From contig NZ_QGTL01000002.1 of assembly GCF_003182135.1 (NCBI RefSeq), positions 794,978 to 846,275 of the forward strand: a stretch of 51,298 nucleotides of DNA, written 5' to 3'. The number at the start of each line of letters is the position of its first letter. Position 1 is the stretch's first letter. The translations under genes were made by a program, and so were the position numbers. Below are positions 15,092 through 22,532 of this stretch, piece after piece. The stretch is from Nocardia neocaledoniensis. GTDB lineage: Bacteria > Actinomycetota > Actinomycetes > Mycobacteriales > Mycobacteriaceae. The notes under the pieces were generated by a model. The model was not told the origin of the DNA, searched no databases, and saw only the letters and a program-made list of their open reading frames with translations.

Positions 15092-15982
15092 TCAGCGCCC
15101 CACCAGGCCCGGAAGTGGCACCTCGAAGCGCGTCAATGTCCCACCGCCTGAGATACCTTCGCGGTGCACTCTGATCCCAAGCGCACCGATTCGCGGCAGC
15201 GCTGAGTCCAGGGGATCGTCACCGCCATCGCGGGTCTCGATCACCTCGACAATCAGAAAGTGGGACTTCCCCTGCCTGATCAGCCGGACCGCCAGCCGCT
15301 CATCGAGTAGGTCGACGTTTCCGCTCCACCGCCGTTCGATCGGGCCGACAATCGCGACCATCAGTTCATCGATCGTGCCTGCCATCGCCGCGTACCCGGA
15401 TCGTTCCAAACATTCCTCACTGTAGAAGCGAGCCATGCGCAGCGCGGCACCGAACGGGCTGACCTCGAATTCGCCAAGGAGCCCGGTCGCGGAACCGTCC
15501 GGGTGCGGACGGTCAACCGCGGATGACTGGTGAACGTTCCTGGTTGGAACATCTATCCAGACGACACTGGCGTTCAGGTTCTTCCAAAGGTGTTGCAGGA
15601 TAAGCGATTCCGGAACTTCGAGGTCGGCTAGATGGTGTATCGAGGGAATCAATACGACGCCGCCGCCGACGGCCTCCAGCCGGGAGATCAGTTGCCACAG
15701 CGCAGGCGCGGGAGTCGGATAGCTGAACATCTTGTCGTAGTCATAGCCATGGACCCGAGCCAGGTGACGCACCTGCCCGGCGATGTCGGCGTCGACCCGT
15801 TGATCCAGGAACTCCCCCAGTGACCACAGCAGACGAATCGGCGACTCGAACTCCACGAACGTCCGGACAGCAGGGTCACCACACCCATAGCCCGCAGCGA
15901 CCTCGGCGATCCGGGCCTCGACCGACCGAATCCGGTCACGCACCAACGGTCGCCGGTAATACGCGAACACGGGCACGCTCAT
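15092..15982 (-). CDS. Resolvase-like N-terminal domain joined to an ATPase-like C-terminal domain
   Basis: A 296-aa protein. ATG 15982 is chosen because it overlaps the upstream stop by 4 bp (ATGA). About 1-150: the strand-helix pattern of a serine-resolvase catalytic domain (VFAYYRRPLVRDRIRSVEARI, ALWQLISRLEAVGGGVVLIPSIHHLA, ASVVWIDVP), but the catalytic serine region reads YYRRP, so recombinase chemistry is not expected. About 180-290: helix then strands (VRLIRQGKSHFLIVEVIETRD, GALGIRVHREG, LTRFEVPLP) similar in order to the histidine-kinase-like ATP-binding domains of actinobacterial anti-sigma-type proteins, without clear N and G boxes. Fold assignments are tentative. It forms a pair with the 154-aa gene, downstream of a large operator-like palindrome. 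Confidence 0.65.
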   Translation of the reverse strand: MSVPVFAYYRRPLVRDRIRSVEARIAEVAAGYGCGDPAVRTFVEFESPIRLLWSLGEFLDQRVDADIAGQVRHLARVHGYDYDKMFSYPTPAPALWQLISRLEAVGGGVVLIPSIHHLADLEVPESLILQHLWKNLNASVVWIDVPTRNVHQSSAVDRPHPDGSATGLLGEFEVSPFGAALRMARFYSEECLERSGYAAMAGTIDELMVAIVGPIERRWSGNVDLLDERLAVRLIRQGKSHFLIVEVIETRDGGDDPLDSALPRIGALGIRVHREGISGGGTLTRFEVPLPGLVGR

Positions 15983-16443
15983 CGACTCACTCCGAGAATC
16001 GCCTCGATCACCGTCAACATCGGCAGCAGAGGTCCGGGGCACGGTGGCGATTCCCACTGCCGGTATCCGCAGCGCTCATCGCGAGGCGATGGCAGCACAA
16101 CCGCGGCGGCATCGGTTGCGATGTTGCTGCGCAGCAAGGCCCGACTGAGAGACTCTATGTCACTTTGATCGCCAGGAGCGGTCAGAAACGTCATCCGCGA
16201 TGACCACGTATGGGCGACGACGAATCCCGCCGCCAGCTGCGCCATCGCAGGCTTTCCCAGTGTCGTCGGAGCTACCACCGCGCCCACAACGCGGTCGCGG
16301 CAGCGCACGATGATCCGCTCCGTTCGGGGCACGACCAACGCCGGGAGCCGAAGGTCCCGCCGGTAGCGCAGGCAACGGTCCCACGTTGTCTCGATCGCCG
16401 CGATCGGCTCCGTTTGCGGACGTCGACATGATGCGAGCCGCAT
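15979..16443 (-). CDS. Hypothetical 154-aa protein paired with the resolvase-like gene
   Basis: ATG 16443 is chosen because AGGGG is eight bases upstream; GTG starts at 16452 and 16449 are possible. Its stop overlaps the ATG of the next gene (ATGA), so the two proteins are probably made in matched amounts. The chain has an N-terminal basic helix (WDRCLRYRRDLRLPALVVPR), a strand-rich middle (RIIVRCRDRVVGAVVAPTTLG), and a late YRQWESPPCPGP. No motif identifies a function. Upstream lies the 15-bp palindrome 16566-16602, so it is probably regulated by the GntR protein encoded next to it. Confidence 0.65.
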   Translation of the reverse strand: MRLASCRRPQTEPIAAIETTWDRCLRYRRDLRLPALVVPRTERIIVRCRDRVVGAVVAPTTLGKPAMAQLAAGFVVAHTWSSRMTFLTAPGDQSDIESLSRALLRSNIATDAAAVVLPSPRDERCGYRQWESPPCPGPLLPMLTVIEAILGVSR

Positions 16444-16565
16444 GCTCACCACCCCTGGTGTCGTGTAGTGGAGATTCCGATTGCATCCATCAGACGGCCG
16501 GGCTCGGATCAGCGTCGTCGACTGACACGCCTGACCTCCCCGCAGCGCCCGAAAGGATTACCAAC

Positions 16566-16602
16566 TGGACTATGCCACTAAAAAGGATAGTGGCATAGTC
16601 CA
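16566..16602. promoter_or_regulatory. 15-bp perfect inverted repeat (GntR operator candidate)
   Basis: TGGACTATGCCACTA, seven bases AAAAGGA, TAGTGGCATAGTCCA. It lies 42 bp after the GntR stop and 123 bp before the start of the two-gene minus-strand unit. The half-site core TATGCCACTA recurs exactly at the GntR start region (17417-17426). It may also act as a terminator for the GntR transcript. Confidence 0.75.
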
Positions 16603-16643
16603 ATTTGTCGACTATGGAAAATTTTCGGCGGATCGCCGGGCTG

Positions 16644-17417
16644 CTAGAGAATTATCGGGTAGTCCTGCCGGAACGCCCAACGCTCTTGCGGATAGACGGC
16701 CTCGTCGAACTCCACAGGAGTCCCGTCGGAGTCGAACGCGACAAGCCAATAGATCAGCACGGCAGACGGATTCGGCAGCCCAAGTGCCGACTGTTCATCC
16801 TCGTCGGCCAACCGAGCCGAGACCTGGTCTCGCGCGAAGGCATCACGCAGCCCGAGCGCATCGGCGACATACGGGACGGTGCCGCCACGAAGCCGCTCCG
16901 CCAACAGCAACCGCGGCGCGGCATCAGCGATAGCCGCGGGGAACCAACTCGTCGACAGCTCGATCGGACCGACACCGACATTGCTGATCACGCGCTGGCG
17001 CCTCACCACCCGCTCGCCCTCGCCGACGCCCAACTGAGCGGCGACATACGCGGGCGCATCGACGACACCGACGAACGGAAACTCCACCTGCTCGGCATCG
17101 GAGTACATCGTCCCCATCGCCGCGGCGCGTTCATACCGTTCACGCGCTCGCGGCGCCGCAGGGCTCACAGCCCGGACGAACGTGCCGGCGCCCTGCCGAG
17201 CCTCGACGAACCCCTGCTGACGCAACGCACGGAGCGCTTTCGTTGCGGTCGGACGGGCCACCCGCCACGTCGCGGCCAGCTCACGCTCGGAAGGAAGCTC
17301 CGCACCAGGCGCGAGGTCGCCGCGTACGATCTGATCACGCAGGTATCCCGCGATCTGCAGGTACTTCGGCAAGACCTCTTCGATTTCCGGCAACCCGCAT
17401 CCTTCGTTGAGTACCAT
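16644..17417 (-). CDS. GntR-family regulator (HutC/UTRA type)
   Basis: A 257-aa protein from ATG 17417. N-terminal winged helix about 18-85 (YLQIAGYLRDQIVRGDLAPGAELPSERELA, ARPTATKALRALRQQGFVEARQGAGTFV), then a UTRA ligand-binding domain (VVRRQRVISNVGVGPIELSTSWFP, VPYVADALGLRD, ARLADEDEQSALGL, VLIYWLVAFDSDGTPVEFDEAVYP). HutC-type members bind small effectors and repress nearby genes. Its start overlaps a copy of the TATGCCACTA half-site, suggesting autoregulation, and it is divergent from the DUF1152 gene with only 47 bp between starts, so one site could control both. Confidence 0.9.
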   Translation of the reverse strand: MVLNEGCGLPEIEEVLPKYLQIAGYLRDQIVRGDLAPGAELPSERELAATWRVARPTATKALRALRQQGFVEARQGAGTFVRAVSPAAPRARERYERAAAMGTMYSDAEQVEFPFVGVVDAPAYVAAQLGVGEGERVVRRQRVISNVGVGPIELSTSWFPAAIADAAPRLLLAERLRGGTVPYVADALGLRDAFARDQVSARLADEDEQSALGLPNPSAVLIYWLVAFDSDGTPVEFDEAVYPQERWAFRQDYPIIL

Positions 17418-17437
17418 ATGCCACTAGCCAGTGTACG
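17417..17437. promoter_or_regulatory. Second GntR half-site in the divergent promoter
   Basis: TATGCCACTA at 17417-17426 is identical to the half-site of the 16566-16602 palindrome, followed by an imperfect mirror (CACT, four bases, AGTG). It lies at the GntR start codon and inside the 47-bp gap to the DUF1152 gene. Confidence 0.55.
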
Positions 17438-17464
17438 GGTTACAGATAGGTCGACCACGCAGCA

Positions 17465-18559
17465 ATGACGGCAATCGCGATCGCCGCAGGCGGAGGTGGC
17501 GACGCGGTCACCGCGGCCGTGATCGCCCAGAAAATGCCGGACCTCCGCATTGAGGCGATCATGAGCTATTCCTGGGACAGGCTGATCATTGACCCGAGTC
17601 CTGGGCCACGAAGTTCCGCAGACTTCTACGGCCTCATACGCCATGACGGCTTCTACGAAGTCACATCCACCGCCGGTCTGCGAACGGGCGGGCATTCCAC
17701 CCTTCCTCGCCTCACACGACACATCGACCTACCGATCCTGCTGATGGATATCAACGCGGGAACGACAGGACTCTCCAACCAAATCAGAAGCGCGGCGGCA
17801 GCATTCGATGCCGAGGAGATCGTTGTCGTCGACGTCGGCGGAGATATCGTCGCGGCGGGACACGAACCGGGACTCCGTAGTCCACTGGCCGACTCCGTCG
17901 CTCTTGCCGCGGCGACGATGTCCGGACTCACCTCCCACGTATTAGTCGCCGGCGTCGGATTGGACGGCGAACTTCCCGTCGCCGAGGTCGACACCAGACT
18001 GACCCGCCTCGACGCCACGGACATCGCGGTGCTGACCAGATCAGACGTGCGGGGATTCGAGCCCATCTGGTCCTGGCATCCGTCAGAAGCCAACGGCCTG
18101 CTCGCCGCCGGCGCGGCCGGCTGGCGCGGCACCGTAGAAACTCAGCGGAACAGCACTATTCGGATCGACGATGCCACAACACACGTTTTCCAGCTGCGAG
18201 GCACAGTTCTGGCGAACGATTCCCTGTCGACACTTGTGCTGACAGCGACCAGCCTGGCGGAGATCGAACAGGTGCTACGAAGTCGGCGTGGGTACAGCGA
18301 CGTTGACGTTGAGCGCAACCGACTATCCGGCCACTTCGCCGCGCGTACGCCGACGGCGGACGTGCTTGCCGAAATCGACCAGTATTCGAAGGATGCGGCA
18401 GCTCGCGGTATCGACGCGCTCACCATCCGGAGGGTGATTGAGCTGGCAGGTGCGACCGACACTCCCTCCGCCGAAACATTGCGCGAATTGCTTTCACGCC
18501 AAAGGCCGGACAGATTCCGGCCACCGCTTTTCACGGCGCGCTCCCTCGAGAGCCGGTGA
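17465..18559 (+). CDS. DUF1152 domain protein
   Basis: A 364-aa protein from ATG 17465. It begins with a family-typical nucleotide-binding-like strand and Gly loop AIAAGGGGDAVTAAVIA, continues with DRLIIDPSPGPR, LDINAGT-like LLMDINAGTTGL, VVVDVGGDIVA (about 120-130), HVLVAGVGLDGEL and a C-terminal helical region. DUF1152 proteins are a widespread Rossmann-like family of unknown biochemical function. Divergent from GntR with a shared 47-bp promoter region, so probably controlled by it. The repeated GGGGD and DVGGD loops suggest binding of a phosphorylated ligand (inference). Confidence 0.85.
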   Translation: MTAIAIAAGGGGDAVTAAVIAQKMPDLRIEAIMSYSWDRLIIDPSPGPRSSADFYGLIRHDGFYEVTSTAGLRTGGHSTLPRLTRHIDLPILLMDINAGTTGLSNQIRSAAAAFDAEEIVVVDVGGDIVAAGHEPGLRSPLADSVALAAATMSGLTSHVLVAGVGLDGELPVAEVDTRLTRLDATDIAVLTRSDVRGFEPIWSWHPSEANGLLAAGAAGWRGTVETQRNSTIRIDDATTHVFQLRGTVLANDSLSTLVLTATSLAEIEQVLRSRRGYSDVDVERNRLSGHFAARTPTADVLAEIDQYSKDAAARGIDALTIRRVIELAGATDTPSAETLRELLSRQRPDRFRPPLFTARSLESR

Positions 18560-18645
18560 GAATCTCGACTTCGGTCTCCCGGGGCGGCGCCACGTACATC
18601 CCGACGCCCCTACCGTCACGCGCTCGGAAACCGTTTCGCAACGAA

Positions 18646-19368
18646 CTACGCGCGTGGATTGAGCCCCACCAGATGGCGAAGGCCGTCCAAGAACTGCTGA
18701 TCGCCACACGGATCGATGTAAAGATCATCCCCCCGGCGGGAGTAGAGATATCGGCCGTCGTCACGAACATCGAACCAACTGACAAACCGCGGCGGTGACG
18801 GCCTCGAGGTCTGACAACCGTGGCTGATCTGCACATGCCCGCTACTCGTTCGGGGTGCCGCCAACAGCTCGCGCATCCGGATCGACTCCCGGCTCCCGCC
18901 CGAAGTCCACGAGTCGTTCGGATCCCGCCCCTGCAGCCGTACCAAGCTTTCCACCAACCGGCCCGCTGTACCGGCAACGCTGCTGCCAGCCACCGAGGCC
19001 ACCATCCTCGCCACGACATCGACCGAACCGACCCGCACCGACACATCGCCGCCACGGTCGTCAGATGCGCCGGGGTGCTGCACGACCGCGACCCCGATAT
19101 CCGACACGATCGCTCCAAACGCCCGGACTGGAGTTCGACGGAGACCAATCACCTCAACCTTGGTCTCCGGTTCGAAGATCGTCTGCAGTACCGGGACAAG
19201 GTCCGCGTCTCCACGCACCGGAATCCGCGACCTGAACGATGCCTCCAACGCCTCCCACTCCGACTGATATCGAGTCGAGCTCAACAATCGCAGGGGCGCC
19301 GGGTACCGGTCAGCACCGAATTCCCGCGCCACATAAATAAACTCATCAGCCGTGAAACGCCACTTCAT
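18646..19368 (-). CDS. EspG-like ESX secretion-associated protein
   Basis: A 240-aa protein. ATG 19368 is chosen because it overlaps the PPE stop (ATGA); a longer TTG frame exists. Features of the EspG family: an N-terminal W.F.ADEF (KWRFTADEFIYVAREFG), YPAPLRLLSS, a long middle with VEVIGLRRTPVRAFGAIVSD, HPGASDDRGGDVSVRVG, and a C-terminal RYLYSRRGDDLYIDP with a final helix. EspG proteins are cytoplasmic chaperones that bind the tip of PE/PPE-type substrates and keep them soluble for ESX export. It is the last gene of the operon and follows the PPE-like gene, its likely client. Confidence 0.75.
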   Translation of the reverse strand: MKWRFTADEFIYVAREFGADRYPAPLRLLSSTRYQSEWEALEASFRSRIPVRGDADLVPVLQTIFEPETKVEVIGLRRTPVRAFGAIVSDIGVAVVQHPGASDDRGGDVSVRVGSVDVVARMVASVAGSSVAGTAGRLVESLVRLQGRDPNDSWTSGGSRESIRMRELLAAPRTSSGHVQISHGCQTSRPSPPRFVSWFDVRDDGRYLYSRRGDDLYIDPCGDQQFLDGLRHLVGLNPRA

Positions 19369-20837
19369 CGAGGCCGCTCGCCTCGTTCCCCAGGTGCTGC
19401 ACTCCAACCGTCCTGTGTCGACTGATCAGCCGCGAAAGCCGCCGGGCCCACCGATTCCTCGGGCGCGTCACGGCGCACGGTTTCCCATTCCCCGTCCCGG
19501 ACCGGCCCCGCATCGATACCGAACACCGCTGGCGTTGTCGGTTTCCGCGGACCCAGCAGCTCGTCCGTGTTGCGCTGATTGATCATCCACTCCGGGACAC
19601 CCTTGTGCTCACTGTCCTGATCGCCCTGCCGACGACCAGCCCCGCCAGCCATTCCCGGCATCCCGCCCATACCCGACGCCGCCCGGGCGCCTGGGCCACC
19701 AGCGGCCGCGCCACCGGAAGCTCCAGGAACCGCGGGACTGCCCGCCACAGCGCGACCAGCGACCGGAACACCTGCTCCCGCTTGACCGCCCGGGGATCCT
19801 GCTCCTGAGCCCAGGGGAGCTCCAGAGCCACTCGAAGAGCCAGGATTCGCCGAACCCGGCACTCCCCCGCCGACACCCGGAGAACCGGAGTTTGGCGTGC
19901 CCGCCACGCCACCGGTGTCGGCGCCTGCGGCAGTCGTGCTGTCGTCATCGGCACCCGACGACGACTCCTGGGCACCGTCGGTGCCGCCGTCACTGCTGTC
20001 GTTCGACGAAACGTCGTCAGTGTTCCCCGCGCTCTCACTGCCCTGCTGCCCGCCCGGGCTAGTCGGTTCCGGCGTACCCGCAGGCGAGGGTTCACCGCCG
20101 CTTTGGGGCGAGCCGGAAGAAGGACCCGAATTTCCCAGGGTACCTGGCACATTCACACCATCGCCGGGCTCTGTCGGCGCCCCGAAGGTCGGCACACCCT
20201 GCCCTGCGGGTTGATAGTTGGGGATGTAGTGGTTCGCCATTGCCCAGACAGCTTCTTGGTGGCCGTCGCTGGCAGCTTGCGTCGAGCCGATGAGAACTGC
20301 CGGGTTCTCCAATCCCGGAACGAGCTGCGAGGACGAGCTGGTCCCAGATGTTGGCGGCGGCACCGATGCCTTCACCGCCTCCGCGGCGAGCGCGGCCGAC
20401 TCGAGCCTCCACCCGACACCATTGGCCACGTCCTGCATCCCGGTCATTTCGCTGACGTAACGGTCCAACGCCGACAACATCGCGTCAGCCGACGCTCCCT
20501 GCCACCCGCTCTCCGCCGACTTGCGCACCTTGCTACTCAGTGCCATCGTCGCGAACTGCATCCCGGACCCGATCAACTTCCACGCCTCCGCCGAGGCGTG
20601 AATCACGCCGGGCTGCATCTGCTGCGCATGGTCGTAGATCTCTTGATGCGGACGGCTCTTGAAGTCCTCCATGTTGCGGATATACTCGGGGTCGTGCGCG
20701 GCGTTCGCCGCGGATTGTGCGAGTTCTCCCGCCCGCTGCCTCGTGGTCGCCGCGCCTTGGTTCGCTGCGAGTGCCTCAGGAGTCTGACCTGTCAGGGCCG
20801 TGATGATGCCGTCGGTGGTCAAACCCTCGCCTGTCAC
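19365..20837 (-). CDS. PPE/WXG-type ESX substrate with long Gly/Ser/Pro-rich tail
   Basis: A 490-aa protein. GTG 20837 is chosen because AGGAG lies seven bases upstream inside the end of the lipoprotein gene. About 1-170: an alpha-helical ESX substrate domain with a W-x-G turn in SGWQGASADAM followed by LDRYVSEM. About 190-440: low complexity rich in Gly, Ser, Pro, Asp and Glu with many PG, GS and DDD runs. C-terminus about 440-490: KGVPEWMINQRNTDELLGP and PAVFGIDAGPVRDGEWE, which look like short conserved motifs. The layout is that of secreted PPE-type proteins. Coupled to the EspG-like gene. Secretion would need an ESX machine encoded elsewhere. Confidence 0.8.
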   Translation of the reverse strand: MTGEGLTTDGIITALTGQTPEALAANQGAATTRQRAGELAQSAANAAHDPEYIRNMEDFKSRPHQEIYDHAQQMQPGVIHASAEAWKLIGSGMQFATMALSSKVRKSAESGWQGASADAMLSALDRYVSEMTGMQDVANGVGWRLESAALAAEAVKASVPPPTSGTSSSSQLVPGLENPAVLIGSTQAASDGHQEAVWAMANHYIPNYQPAGQGVPTFGAPTEPGDGVNVPGTLGNSGPSSGSPQSGGEPSPAGTPEPTSPGGQQGSESAGNTDDVSSNDSSDGGTDGAQESSSGADDDSTTAAGADTGGVAGTPNSGSPGVGGGVPGSANPGSSSGSGAPLGSGAGSPGGQAGAGVPVAGRAVAGSPAVPGASGGAAAGGPGARAASGMGGMPGMAGGAGRRQGDQDSEHKGVPEWMINQRNTDELLGPRKPTTPAVFGIDAGPVRDGEWETVRRDAPEESVGPAAFAADQSTQDGWSAAPGERGERPR

Positions 20838-20838
20838 T

Positions 20839-21477
20839 TCAGTTCTCCTTGCCGATGGATGGCTCCAATTCGGTAGCGAGGTCAAGGATTCCGTCACAGG
20901 GACTCATACCCTGTGTGCGCCCGGATGTGTGGACACGCACGGTAATCCCGAAGTAGCCGACCGCCGTTTGGATGTCGATCGAGCAACCGTCCGGGTCGCC
21001 CTTCGTGGACTTGACCGCGGGGCGACCATTGACGATCATGTCTTCAGTGTCACCAATGTACTTGTTGCGGACCTCGTCCAGCGACACATTGCTTGACTCC
21101 AACACCAGCGTGGCGTCGGTTCCCTTCTTGAAATTGCAGGCGAGGAAGGAATACTCCGCGATCATATCTTTTCCGCGGCGTCGAGATTGCGGATCGAATC
21201 CCGTGCCCTGAATTGCGGCATCGTCAACCCAAGTACATGGATCGACCACGACTTTCGGCCGATTACTCGAACGAGTGTAGCTATTGTCTTGCGATGGTGG
21301 CTGCAAGTTTGCGGCTGTCAAGGTCGGGCGCGCAGGGGCAGAAATTGTTGTCACCGGTGAAGAAACCGATGCCGACTCATCTCCGTCGGACGCATTTTCA
21401 CCAGCACATCCGCCCACCACGGCGGCGATCACGACGATAGAAGCTGGAGCGAATCGCCGGACATCGGACATTCTCAC
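20839..21477 (-). CDS. DUF3558 lipoprotein
   Basis: A 212-aa protein from GTG 21477, overlapping the upstream stop (GTGA); ATG 21471 is also possible. Residues 1-24 form a lipoprotein signal with lipobox VVGGC (C24). A Ser/Thr linker follows, then the DUF3558 fold: VVVDPCTWVDDAAIQGTGFDP, a second cysteine in YSFLACNF, then MIVNGRPAVKS, DPDGCSIDI and a last cysteine in SPCDGILD. DUF3558 proteins are surface lipoproteins common in ESX-associated loci of Mycobacteriales. The even number of cysteines after the lipobox suggests two disulfides. Role in the locus unknown. Confidence 0.85.
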   Translation of the reverse strand: MRMSDVRRFAPASIVVIAAVVGGCAGENASDGDESASVSSPVTTISAPARPTLTAANLQPPSQDNSYTRSSNRPKVVVDPCTWVDDAAIQGTGFDPQSRRRGKDMIAEYSFLACNFKKGTDATLVLESSNVSLDEVRNKYIGDTEDMIVNGRPAVKSTKGDPDGCSIDIQTAVGYFGITVRVHTSGRTQGMSPCDGILDLATELEPSIGKEN

Positions 21478-21845
21478 TGTTCACCAACCTGTCGTGAGGA
21501 CACGCGCAGCGCTGCTGCGTTTGCGGCGTCTACGTCTTCCAGCAGACCCGCGGCGCGATATATCGCCGCCGACAGCTGATGTGCGACTTGCTCCGCCCGG
21601 ACAAGTGCTTCGTATCCCTGCAGAGCCTTGTTCTCGAAACCCGCCTGCAACTCCTTAGCTGACTCGAATCCTCCGAATCCCGACTGCCTCGACTGATCCA
21701 TTATTTGATTCTGAAATTCAGTGAGACGACTTGCATACCAGGTGAAATGACCAGCACACTCGCGCGCAGCTTCCTCAGTCAGGACGAAGGTTCCCGCTTC
21801 GGCAGCGGCAAAGAGCTGCCTGGTGTAGGCGGCGTCAGCGCTCAT
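21474..21845 (-). CDS. Small WXG100-like ESX-associated helical protein
   Basis: A 123-aa protein. ATG 21845 is chosen because GGAG stands eight bases upstream; a TTG-start extension is unlikely. It is predicted to be nearly all helical, with a break around residues 55-66 (QSRQSGFGGFESA) that resembles the turn of WXG100 helical hairpins but without a tryptophan at the W-x-G position. The pattern AxxLxxxxxExAARECAGHFTWYASRL at the start fits the ESX substrate-like small proteins. It is coupled by GTGA to the DUF3558 gene. Likely a cargo or cargo partner of type VII secretion. Confidence 0.65.
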   Translation of the reverse strand: MSADAAYTRQLFAAAEAGTFVLTEEAARECAGHFTWYASRLTEFQNQIMDQSRQSGFGGFESAKELQAGFENKALQGYEALVRAEQVAHQLSAAIYRAAGLLEDVDAANAAALRVSSRQVGEQ

Positions 21846-21869
21846 CGCAAACTCCAATCACAACGTCGG

Positions 21870-22532
21870 TCATGGGGTCGGGCGGACCGGAGAACTGACC
21901 TGCATGGCAGGCAGGTGACATCCGAGAGTCGCCGAAATGGTGGTCGCCGCAGGCTTGTCCGCTGTCGTCTCCGAGTTGAACACCGAAATCTTGGTACCGT
22001 CGCTCGGGTCTGTGAAGGTTATCGCTGGAACGTTAGGGTTGCGAGGTGACTTAGACGCCTGATCTATGAAGTTCGAATCGAGATGGTGTGGTTCCAAGGC
22101 CGCACGAACGCGCTCGTAGAACTCGGGCCACACCTTCTCCGGCATAGGCGACTGACTGATCGCATACGTCAACCCGCCGACGACCCCGTAGGTCCGATCG
22201 AACGGGGCCTCGCACTCCGAGGATGCGTGATGGACCGGCTGGGTTGTCCACACCGTCGCCGGCGATACGGCGGAGGCCACGTCCTGGATGGTCTTCGACA
22301 GCGCGATTACCTGCGCCGACCTCTCCTCGGCCGTGACACGTTGCTGCAGAACGGCCGCAGCGGCAGCCGTGTCGTCGTGATTCGTTTGTTCTGCACGGTA
22401 CGGGTCTTCACCCCAAGTCGCCCAGACCCACATAGCCGTTACGAGAGCGACTACGAGCGCGCAGGATCCGAGAACGACCCAGACCACCGTCAAACCCTGG
22501 CGCACTGCCTGAGCGCGTCGTCCAGAACTCAC
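21870..22532 (-). CDS. Membrane-anchored extracytoplasmic protein of the ESX cargo operon
   Basis: A 220-aa protein from GTG 22532, overlapping the hydrolase stop by 4 bp. One N-terminal membrane helix (TVVWVVLGSCALVVALVTAMWVW, about 15-38) is followed by an external helical domain (AAAAVLQQRVTAEERSAQVIALSKTIQDVASAV) and a mixed domain with two cysteines (SSECEAPF and LGCHLPAM). It looks like a single-pass anchored partner or immunity-type protein next to a putative secreted hydrolase. Immunity function is only inference from position directly downstream of the enzyme gene. Family not recognised with certainty. Confidence 0.7.
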   Translation of the reverse strand: MSSGRRAQAVRQGLTVVWVVLGSCALVVALVTAMWVWATWGEDPYRAEQTNHDDTAAAAAVLQQRVTAEERSAQVIALSKTIQDVASAVSPATVWTTQPVHHASSECEAPFDRTYGVVGGLTYAISQSPMPEKVWPEFYERVRAALEPHHLDSNFIDQASKSPRNPNVPAITFTDPSDGTKISVFNSETTADKPAATTISATLGCHLPAMQVSSPVRPTP

